A DNA stretch of 24,168 nt from an uncultured Oscillibacter sp. (GTDB lineage Bacteria > Bacillota > Clostridia > Oscillospirales > Oscillospiraceae): NCBI GenBank assembly GCA_947245315.1, contig CAMXNV010000008.1, forward strand, positions 1 to 24,168, given 5' to 3'. The notes beneath the pieces are model-generated. The model was given only the letters and a program-made list of their open reading frames with translations. It was not told the origin of the DNA and ran no database searches. The translations under genes were made by a program, and so were the position numbers. This document shows positions 6,734 to 13,467 of the stretch, in pieces (position 1 is the stretch's first letter; every line of letters starts with the position of its first letter).

Positions 6734-7222
6734 TTAGGGGTCAGCGGGGGGAGTGGTCCCGGTTGCCTCTACCCATTCAGTAGTAATTTTTACTCCTGAA
6801 GGGGCAGCAGCATCTTCTTGTAATGTGACTTTGATAACTTTCCCTACACGGGGTTCTTCCTCTTCTCCTGCCGCTGTACCTTGTCCATAAGCTTCTGCTT
6901 TAGCCGGAAGATTTTTTACCAACGCACCAATATTGTCTTTTTCATTAACTGCATAATAGGCGAATCCCCCCGCAGTTCCAACTTCTTTATTAATACCTAC
7001 ATCACCAGTTTCACCTTTTTCAATGGTCATATAGGCAGTGACTGTTAGCCCTCTTGCATCACGTTCATTGGCACTATCCACAGCCTCACGGGATGTCTCC
7101 AGAGCCTGGTTCATCATCGGAATAGAAACCGCCACCAGGATGGCAATAATCGCCACCACAATCAGCAGCTCGACCATCGTAAAGCCGCCCTGCTTTTTCA
7201 GCTTGGCTTTCAACTGTTCCAT
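6734..7222 (-). CDS. pilA: Type IV pilin (probable major subunit)
   Basis: Structural subunit of the pilus, made as a prepilin in the membrane and processed by PilD. It has 162 residues. The class III leader MEQLKAKLKKQGG ends at G13, with cleavage before FTMVELLIVVAIIAILVAVSIP, including the glutamate at mature position 5 and the hydrophobic helix. It is called major because it sits alone after pilC with the canonical leader and typical size. No cysteine pair is present. The part beyond the helix (about 6770-7080) is strikingly AT-rich: a hand count gives 21 of 60 G+C in 6901-6960, against 47 of 60 in 4561-4620. This suggests exchange of the surface-exposed region. The ATG at 7222 has AGAGG about 10 bases upstream. 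Confidence 0.93.
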   Translation of the reverse strand: MEQLKAKLKKQGGFTMVELLIVVAIIAILVAVSIPMMNQALETSREAVDSANERDARGLTVTAYMTIEKGETGDVGINKEVGTAGGFAYYAVNEKDNIGALVKNLPAKAEAYGQGTAAGEEEEPRVGKVIKVTLQEDAAAPSGVKITTEWVEATGTTPPADP

Positions 7223-7315
7223 AAAGTGTGTACCTCTCTTTCCTTTTCATCGTTTCAAAGTGTTTATCTATACTCAGAGCCGTGGGTTGGCAGGGCCCGG
7301 AATACCAGAGTTTTC

Positions 7316-7356
7316 GTCTCCCCCGGGGGAGACAGGTCAAGGCCATGGCCTTGACC
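7316..7356. repeat. Two adjacent perfect palindromes between pilC and pilA
   Basis: An 18-base perfect palindrome (7316-7333, GTCTCCCCCGGGGGAGAC) and a 22-base perfect palindrome (7335-7356, arms GGTCAAGGCCA) lie one base apart, just after the pilC stop codon. In minus-strand RNA they form two strong hairpins upstream of the pilin message. Neither is followed by a U-run, so a simple terminator is not supported. They may be a processing or stabilising site that sets pilin mRNA apart from the upstream genes. Confidence 0.7.
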
Positions 7357-7369
7357 TAAAGAAGCTTGC

Positions 7370-8577
7370 TTACATGTTGCCGTACATGCTGAACATGGGC
7401 AGATAGACCGCAAACAGGATCAGCACCACCAGGACCGCCAGAATCACGATGATGCTGGGCTCCAGCAGGGCGATGGCCCGCTTGGTTTTCAGGTCCGTCT
7501 CGTTGTCGTAGTACGCCGCCAGCACCTGGAGGGTGGACTCCATGGCCCCCGTGGCCTCGCCCACGGCGGTCATCTGCACCAGCATGGGGGTATCTCTTTG
7601 GCATAGCCCAGGCACTCCCCAAAGGAGCGCCCGCCCTCCACGCCGGGGAGGGTCCCCAGAATCTCCTGGGCCATGCAGGGGTTGCCCATGGTCCTGCCGG
7701 AGACCTCAATGGCCTGGAGGATGGGCATCCCGGCGGTGAGGAGCATGCTCATGGTATGGGCGAACTGGCTGGCGTTGGACAGGCGGACGATGTTCCCCAG
7801 GATGGGAATGCCCAGCTGGGCCTTGGCCAGGAGGGCGCCGCCCTTCTCCGTGGCCCCGTAGAGCCGCAGGGCGAAGACCACCAGGAGAATCAGGGCCGCC
7901 AGGACCAGGATGTACTTCTGGAAGAACTCGCTCATGGCGATCAGCGCCCGGGTGGGCCAGGGGAGGTCGATGCTCATCCCCTGGAACACGCCCACGAAGG
8001 TGGGGACGGCGTAGAGCATGATAATGGCCACCACCACCGCCGCCACCAGGATAACAAAAGCGGGATAGGTCAGGGCGCTGACCACGCTCTCGTGGGTCTT
8101 GTTCATCCGCTCGAAATAGTCGGCCATGCGCTGGAAGGCCGCCTGGAGGTCGCCGGACTCCTCGCCGGCCCGGACGGTCTCCCGGAAGGTGACGGGGAGG
8201 GTCTTGGCCCCCCGCTGCTCGAAACTGTAGCTCAGGGACCAGCCGTTGGACACGTCCTCGGACGCCTGCCGGAGCAGGGCCCCCAGGTTCTTGTCCGGGC
8301 ACTGCCCGGCCACCAGGTCCACGGTCTGCACCAGGGGCAGACCCGCGTTGAGGATGATGGCGAACTGCCGGCAGGTGAGGGACAGGCTCTTGGCGCCGAT
8401 CTTCTGGAGCTTGGAGAGGGGATCCCGGGCGGCGGACTTGGGGACCTCCTTGATGGAGAGGACGATCTCGCAGCTCTGGCGGATCTGGTTCACGGCGTCG
8501 GTGCGGCTGACGGCCTCCACCACGCCGGATACCTTCTCGCCGCTGAGATACGACCCCTCGTATTTGTATGTGGGCAT
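7370..8577 (-). pseudogene. pilC: PilC type IV pilus inner-membrane platform protein (GspF family), frameshifted as given
   Basis: Polytopic membrane protein that couples PilB and PilT to pilin assembly. The protein begins MPTYKYEGSYLSGEKVSGVV and contains the first GspF domain (SLTCRQFAIILNAGLPLVQT), membrane helices (VILVAAVVVAIIMLYAVPTF; YILVLAALILLVVFALRLYG) and the second GspF domain (ASQFAHTMSMLLTAGMPILQ). The frame breaks at GYAKEIP; the remainder, MLVQMTAVGEATGAMESTL to the final helix and SMYGNM, is in another frame. Adding one base to the 5-base G run at 7586-7590 (plus reading) restores a protein of about 402 residues, the usual length. The ATG at 8577 has AAGGAGA 7 bases upstream. 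Sequence error, a slippage tract or a recent mutation are the alternatives. Confidence 0.88.
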
Positions 8578-8604
8578 AGGCGGGTCTCCTTTTTGCGTTG
8601 TACC

Positions 8605-8725
8605 GGGGGAACTCCCTCCGTCACGGCTGCGCCGTGCCACCTCCCTCAAGGAGGGAGGCTTTCAAATCTCTGCGTTCCCCCTCTTTGAGGGAGCTGTCAG
8701 CGAAGCTGACGGAGGGAGTTCCCCC
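8605..8725. repeat. MITE-like inverted-repeat element, short copy between pilT and pilC
   Basis: A 121-base element with inverted ends GGGGGAACTCCCTCCGTCA (19 bases, left end from 8605; the same sequence on the opposite strand ending at 8725). Inside are hairpins CACGGCTGCGCCGTG and GTCAGCGAAGCTGAC and a CTCAAGGAGGGAGG/CCCTCTTTGAGGG pair. It abuts the pilT stop codon directly. It shares ends and internal hairpins with the element at 6466-6692 but lacks the tandem units. No transposase and no clear target duplication. Confidence 0.8.
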
Positions 8726-9829
8726 TCAAAACGGCCGCTTGAAGCCCGGGGCCCGCATGGCGTCCACCGGCGGCGCGGCCTTGCCCCCGGCGGGCTTGAC
8801 GCCCGCCTGGGCGGGGTCCCGCAGCGCCCCCTCGAAGGTCTCCTTGCTGATGGTCCCGGCGGCGAAGAGGGCGCTCAGGGCCTTGTCCATGAGGATGTTG
8901 CCCAGGGCCCCGGTGGTCTGGATGGAGTTGGCGATCTGGGGGGTCTCGCCCTCCCGGATCAGGTTGCGGATGGCCCCGTCGGTCTTCATCACCTCGCAGG
9001 CCAGCACCCGCCCGCCCCCAACCTTGGGGAGAAGCTGCTGGCTGAGAACGGCTTTCAGGGACATGGACAGTTGCAGCCGGATCTGCTGCTGCCGCTGGGC
9101 GGGGAAGACGTCCACAATCCGGTCAATGGAGTCCGCGGCGGAGTTGGTGTGGACGGTGCCGAAGACCAGGTGCCCCGTCTCGGCGGCGGTGAGGGCCGTC
9201 TCGATGGTCTCCAGGTCCCGCATCTCGCCCACGAGAATCACATCCGGGTCCTCCCGCAGGGCGGCCCGGAGGCCGGAGGCGAAGCTGGCCGTGTCCCGGC
9301 CGATCTCCCGCTGGTTGATGATGCACTTGTCGGGGACATAGACATATTCAATGGGATCCTCCAAAGTGAGAATATGCTTGGCCTCCCGGCGGTTGATCTG
9401 GTTCAGCACCGCCGCCAGGGTGGTGGACTTGCCGGAGCCGGTCTCGCCGGTGATAAGCACCAACCCCTGGCTGTAGGCGGGGAACTCGGATACCACCTTG
9501 GGAAGCCCCAGCTCGGAGAGGTCGGGAATGTGGTCGTTCAGCAGCCGGATGGCGGCGGACCAGGCGTCCTGCTGGCGGAAGAGGTTCACCCGGCAGCGGA
9601 CCCCGGCGATGCTCAGGGCCAGGTCCAGCTCTCCCACGGCCTCCGCCTGGCGAATCTGAGACCCGGCCAGCTCCCGGGCGGCCTCCAGGCAGTCTCCGGC
9701 GGTCAGGGGGACGCCCTCCAGCTCCCGGATGGACCCGTCGATCCGGCAGCGGGGGGTCAGCCCCCGGACCAGATGCACGTCGGAGGCCCCGTCCCTCCAG
9801 GCCTTTTCTACGTATTCCGAAACAGTCAT
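8726..9829 (-). CDS. pilT: PilT pilus retraction ATPase
   Basis: Hexameric cytoplasmic ATPase that drives pilus disassembly and so twitching motility. It has 367 residues, close to the family norm. Walker A GETGSGKST lies at residues 128-136, an Asp box ILTLEDPIEY follows, Walker B is DPDVILVGEMRD, and the His box contains TGHLVFGTVHT. The PilT-specific AIRNLIREG motif near residue 280 separates it from PilB. The ATG at 9829 with AAGGAGG 4-5 bases upstream is preferred over an in-frame TTG at 9853 that precedes the ribosome site. The stop codon abuts a repeat element at 8605-8725, and the C-terminal proline/glycine-rich tail is not typical. Confidence 0.95.
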   Translation of the reverse strand: MTVSEYVEKAWRDGASDVHLVRGLTPRCRIDGSIRELEGVPLTAGDCLEAARELAGSQIRQAEAVGELDLALSIAGVRCRVNLFRQQDAWSAAIRLLNDHIPDLSELGLPKVVSEFPAYSQGLVLITGETGSGKSTTLAAVLNQINRREAKHILTLEDPIEYVYVPDKCIINQREIGRDTASFASGLRAALREDPDVILVGEMRDLETIETALTAAETGHLVFGTVHTNSAADSIDRIVDVFPAQRQQQIRLQLSMSLKAVLSQQLLPKVGGGRVLACEVMKTDGAIRNLIREGETPQIANSIQTTGALGNILMDKALSALFAAGTISKETFEGALRDPAQAGVKPAGGKAAPPVDAMRAPGFKRPF

Positions 9830-9860
9830 AAGCCCTCCTTTTGAATCCCTCAATCAAGGA

Positions 9861-9952
9861 TTCTACGTTGCCGTCGCTCCAGCCTGGTCTATCTCCAGAC
9901 TCTCAGAGCGAGCTAAAATTCTTTTTGGTTCTTTTTCTTATAAGAAAAAGAA
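9861..9952. repeat. Dispersed repeat and 24-base palindrome at the end of pilB
   Basis: The segment 9861-9926, read on the minus strand, runs CAAAAAGAATTTTAGCTCGC to CGGCAACGTAGAA and matches the plus-strand segment 4915-4980. Next to it is a perfect 24-base palindrome at 9929-9952 (arms TTCTTTTTCTTA). The repeat supplies the last codons and the stop of pilB (tail SYKKKNQKEF), which are not part of the conserved ATPase. Confidence 0.6.
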
Positions 9953-11640
9953 TCTCCGCCGAGGACGCGGTGGACCTCTTCCGAGGAGGTTACGCCGTCC
10001 AGGACCAGCTTGCGGCAGTTTTCCATGATGGGATGGAAGTCCGCAGTCTCTATGGCCGCCTCCAGCTCCTTGAGGGAGCGGGAGTGGATGGCCCGCCGGA
10101 TGGCGGAATTGACGGGCAGAATCTCAAACACGCCGGTCCGCCCCCGGTAGCCGGTGCCGAAGCACTCGCCGCAGCCCGCGCCCCTGTAAAAGGTGTAATT
10201 CCCCGGCGGCAGGCCCAGGGCGGCCTGTTCCTCGGGCCCGGGGGCGTAGGGCCGCCGGCAGTGGGGGCAGACCCTCCGGAGCAGCCGCTGGGAGATGATG
10301 CCCTTCACCGCCCCGGCGATGAGGTAGGGCTCCACGCCGATGTCCAGCAGCCGGTCAATGGAGCTGACGGCGTTGTTGGTGTGAATGGTGGAGAGGACCA
10401 GATGCCCCGTCATGGCGGCCTGCATGGCGATCTCAGCAGTCTCCCCATCCCGAATCTCGCCCACGGCGATGATGTCCGGGTCCTGGCGGAGCACGGAGCG
10501 CAGCACGCTGGCGAAGGTCAGGCCGGTCTTGTCGTTGATCTGGACCTGGCAGATGCCGCCGATGTGGTATTCCACCGGGTCCTCCAGGGAGACCAGGTTG
10601 ACCTCCTCGCTTTTCAGCCGCCCGATCATGGCGTAGAGGGTGGAGGTCTTGCCGGAGCCCGTGGGGCCCACCATGAGGATGACGCCCTCGGCGGTGCTGT
10701 CCACCAGGCGGCAGAACCGCTCCCGGTTCCCGCCCTCCAGGCCGATGCCCTCCAGGGTGGCCAGCTCCGGGGTCTTCCGCAGGAGGCGGATGACCACCTT
10801 CTCGCCGTGGATGGTGGGCAGGGTGGAGATGCGCAGGTCCAGGGCCTCCTGCCGGACGGTGACGTTGGCCCGGCCGTCCTGGGGGACCAGCTTCTGGGCG
10901 ATGTCCATCCGGGCCATGATCTTCAGGCGGGAGATGACGGAGCTCTGGAGCTCCCGGGGCACCGGGATGATGGTCCGCAGGGCCCCGTCGATCCGCATGC
11001 GGATGGTCATGCTGTCCTCCCCGGGCTCCATGTGGATGTCGCTGGCCCCTTCGGTACAGGCCCGGTCGATGATGGAGTTCACCAGCCGGATGGCCGGGGC
11101 GGCGTCCGCCTCGTCCTCGTCCACGCTCACGCTCTGGGGCTGGACCGCGCCGCCGCCGTACTGGCTCCCCAGCAGGTCCCGCTGCATGTCCTCAATGGCC
11201 TGCATGGCCCCCTGGTTGCTGTAGAGGTTCTGGACCGCCCGCTCCACGGCGGCGGAGGCGGCGATGAGGGGAATGACCCGCCGCCGGGTGATGGCCCGGA
11301 CCTCCTCCACGGCCACGAAGTTCAGCGGGTCCGCCATGGCCAGGTGGATGTCCGTCCGGCTGGCCCGGACGGGGACCACCATGTGCTTCTTCGCCGTGCT
11401 CTTGGGCAGCAGCTGGGCCATCTCCGGGGGAATGGCGTAGGTGTTCAGATCGATGAACTCCACGCCCAGCTGGTTCATCAGTGTGTCGATGAGCTGGCGT
11501 TCCGTGATGAAGCCGTGCTTTTGCAGGATGGAGCCCAGGCGCTCCCCGGTGCTCTCCTGGAGCTTCAGGGCCTCGTCCAGCTGGGCCTGGGTGATGCCGC
11601 CGCTGTTGACCAGCAGGTCTCCCAGTTTGACGTATTTCAT
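9913..11640 (-). CDS. pilB: PilB pilus extension ATPase
   Basis: Hexameric ATPase that powers pilin addition. It has 575 residues. The N-terminal GspE/MshEN domain (KLGDLLVNSGGITQAQLDEA) is followed by the catalytic core: Walker A GPTGSGKTS at residues 325-333, Asp box LVSLEDPVEY at about 349-358, Walker B DPDIIAVGEIRD at about 387-398, and His box TGHLVLSTIHT. The zinc-binding tetracysteine (C458, C461, C490, C493), a PilB/GspE feature absent from PilT, is intact. The ATG at 11640 overlaps the stop of the upstream minor pilin (ATGA), with GGGGGAGG close upstream. The C-terminal tail after VHRVLGGDSF comes from a repeat. Confidence 0.96.
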   Translation of the reverse strand: MKYVKLGDLLVNSGGITQAQLDEALKLQESTGERLGSILQKHGFITERQLIDTLMNQLGVEFIDLNTYAIPPEMAQLLPKSTAKKHMVVPVRASRTDIHLAMADPLNFVAVEEVRAITRRRVIPLIAASAAVERAVQNLYSNQGAMQAIEDMQRDLLGSQYGGGAVQPQSVSVDEDEADAAPAIRLVNSIIDRACTEGASDIHMEPGEDSMTIRMRIDGALRTIIPVPRELQSSVISRLKIMARMDIAQKLVPQDGRANVTVRQEALDLRISTLPTIHGEKVVIRLLRKTPELATLEGIGLEGGNRERFCRLVDSTAEGVILMVGPTGSGKTSTLYAMIGRLKSEEVNLVSLEDPVEYHIGGICQVQINDKTGLTFASVLRSVLRQDPDIIAVGEIRDGETAEIAMQAAMTGHLVLSTIHTNNAVSSIDRLLDIGVEPYLIAGAVKGIISQRLLRRVCPHCRRPYAPGPEEQAALGLPPGNYTFYRGAGCGECFGTGYRGRTGVFEILPVNSAIRRAIHSRSLKELEAAIETADFHPIMENCRKLVLDGVTSSEEVHRVLGGDSFSYKKKNQKEF

Positions 11641-12172
11641 GGGCCTCCCCCTTCTTCCTCCAATTCCTCCGGCGGGTTCAGGCAGCGGATGACCACGCCG
11701 TCCTCCGGTGTTTTCGCGCTGACGCCGCCGTCCTTCCAGCCGACTTCCAATTTTAAAGTGAAACAGGCCGTGTCCCGGTCATAGCCGATGTCCATGACCT
11801 TGACCTGATAATCTCCGTTTTTATAGGCGCCCCCCGGCCGGTAGCGGCGTCCGCCTGGGGCAGGAGCTCCACGCCGCCGGCGTAGACGTGCCCGTCGCTT
11901 TCGTTCAGGGTGAGGGTATGCCCGCCGTTGTAGGTGAGTCCCCCGTCTTCCGCGCCTCCCGCCTCGTGGGCGTAGCGCAGCTCCCCGGCGATGGCGTTGG
12001 TCAGGGAGTTCAGCAGCAGCTGGGTCTCCGCCTCCGCCGTGAGGTCAAAATAGGTCTTCATGGCCACGCTGAGGCCGGAGTTCAGCATGACGCACAGCAG
12101 CATCAGCACGGCCACGGCGCAGAGCATCTCCACCAGGGAGAACCCGGCGCAGCTCCTCAGCTTCCGTCTCAT
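11637..12172 (-). pseudogene. Minor pilin (PilW/PilJ-like prepilin), frameshifted as given
   Basis: Prepilin-like protein, probably part of the pilus tip or priming complex. It begins MRRKLRSCAGFSLVEMLCAV, with cleavage expected after AG and glutamate at mature position 5. After LLPQADAATGR the frame as given ends in an unrelated tail at 11753. Adding one base to the six-C run at 11830-11835 (plus reading) continues into GGAYKNGDYQVKVMDIGYDR and KLEVGWKDGG, ending at 11637 with a TGA that overlaps the pilB ATG. That junction, the same ATGA overlap seen in its neighbours, is strong evidence for the restored frame of about 178 residues. It starts by overlapping the stop of the gene upstream. 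Confidence 0.85.
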
Positions 12173-12507
12173 GGGCCGCCTCCCCCTCCGCCGGAGGGCG
12201 GAGCCGCGGCGTAGGACAGCAGCCCCTCCCCGCCGTAAAAGGCGAGCCCGGCGAGCTCCTTGGAGACGCCGTCCTGATTGGTGACCGTCAGCGTCCCGCC
12301 GGGGGTGAAAACGTCTCCCGGGCCCTGGCGCTCCGCCTTGGAGAGGGCCTCGTAGTAAGCGCCGTCCGCCTCCCGGGCCCGGAGATCGATGCCGGAGGAG
12401 GCGGTGACGGCCCCCAGCAGCAGCGTGACGGACAGGGCGCAGACCAGCACCGAGGCCAGCACCTCCACCAGGGTCTCACCCCTGGAATTTCCCAGCGTCT
12501 CTCTCAT
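12169..12507 (-). CDS. Minor pilin-like prepilin
   Basis: Small prepilin-like protein of 112 residues. The leader MRETLGNSRG is followed by ETLVEVLASVLVCALSVTLL, giving a G at -1, glutamate at mature position 5 and a hydrophobic helix, although residue +1 is glutamate where phenylalanine is usual. The rest is a short domain ending in a proline/glycine tail (PPSGGGGGGP). It overlaps both neighbours by 4 bases (ATGA at 12504-12507 and 12169-12172), so the minor pilins are translationally coupled. Its family (PilV- or GspI-like) cannot be settled by eye. Confidence 0.85.
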   Translation of the reverse strand: MRETLGNSRGETLVEVLASVLVCALSVTLLLGAVTASSGIDLRAREADGAYYEALSKAERQGPGDVFTPGGTLTVTNQDGVSKELAGLAFYGGEGLLSYAAAPPSGGGGGGP

Positions 12508-13445
12508 TCGGCCTCCTTCTGCTCTCGGGTGATCCAGTCCAGCCTCCAGGTCAGGAGGGAGCCGGTTTCCTCTGTGACGGTGGACTTGCTGTCGAAGTCC
12601 GTGGTAATCACCCCGGTCTCCGTGACCAAGGGGCCCTCCGGCATCTGGTCCTTGGGCATCCGGCCCTCCGGCGAGTAGCCGATAACGGGCATGCCGCCGC
12701 CCATGGGACGGAGGGTTCCGTCCGCCTCCCGCTCCGCCAGCAGGGCGGAGAGCTCCGCCTCCAGGATGTAGAAATTGGGGCTCCCGTCGGCCTTGGTCCC
12801 GGCCTCCAGTTTGGCGGTCAGGTGGACGCGGCGGCTCTGGCTCATGTCGATCTCCACAGCCACGGGCGGAAACTGCTTTTCAAGGTCCCCCTCCGCCGTC
12901 ACGGTCAGCACCCGGGTCCGGGGCGTCCCGCTGGAGGGATTGGTGGGGAGGGGGGCAATCTCGTCCCCCTCCAGGGGGTGGTAGCCCGTGCCGGTGAACT
13001 CCTTGGCGAAGACGCCGTCCAGCTCCTTGTAAAAGGGGAGGAGGGCGCCGCCGTCGGAGGTCCCGTCCGCCTTCAGGGCTGCCAGCCGGCCGCAGGTGAA
13101 GCGCCCCGGCTCCTGCTGGACGCTGTAGTAATGGTACTCGGTGGTGACGGTGACGGGGCGGCCCTCCGGGTCCGTCTCCGTCTCCGTCAGAATCTCGGTC
13201 CACTGGGTGACGGTGTACCGTCCCCGGTACTCCGCCTGCTCCAGCTCCCCGGCCACCAGCCGGAGGGCGGAGGAGAGGGCCAGGTAGCGCTGTTGTTCCT
13301 CGTAGTTGCTTCTGATCTTGCCCGCGTTGGAGACCGCCGCCGTCAGGACGGAGGCCGCCGCCATCATGCAGACCAGGAGAAACAGCAGCGCCAGGAGGAT
13401 GGACGCCCCGCTCTGGCTGTGCAGTTTTTCCCGCAGGGTCTTCAC
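12504..13445 (-). CDS. PilX-like pilus assembly protein
   Basis: Protein of 313 residues with an N-terminal membrane helix after a short basic leader: MKTLREKLHSQSGASILLAL, continuing LLFLLVCMMAAASVLTAAVS. The SGASILLALLFLL pattern resembles PilX/GspK-type minor pilins, which lack the usual FTLIE sequence, so cleavage would be after SG. The remainder has beta-rich segments (VTVTTEYHYYSVQQEPGRF) and no recognised domain. The GTG at 13445 has GAGGAGG 7 bases upstream. It sits between the giant prepilin and the small minor pilins, overlapping the latter, consistent with a tip complex. Confidence 0.75.
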   Translation of the reverse strand: MKTLREKLHSQSGASILLALLFLLVCMMAAASVLTAAVSNAGKIRSNYEEQQRYLALSSALRLVAGELEQAEYRGRYTVTQWTEILTETETDPEGRPVTVTTEYHYYSVQQEPGRFTCGRLAALKADGTSDGGALLPFYKELDGVFAKEFTGTGYHPLEGDEIAPLPTNPSSGTPRTRVLTVTAEGDLEKQFPPVAVEIDMSQSRRVHLTAKLEAGTKADGSPNFYILEAELSALLAEREADGTLRPMGGGMPVIGYSPEGRMPKDQMPEGPLVTETGVITTDFDSKSTVTEETGSLLTWRLDWITREQKEAE

Positions 13446-13467
13446 GGGGCGGCCTCCTCTCTTGCTG

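Noticed and set aside
7223..7315. A dedicated pilA promoter (TATAGA near the pilin start)
   Set aside because: A -10-like TATAGA can be read on the minus strand but no -35 fits at 16-18 bp, so it is not listed as a feature.
9841..11784. A 647-codon open frame on the plus strand opposite pilB
   Set aside because: It is the antisense shadow of a clearly conserved ATPase; no motif and no ribosome site of note.
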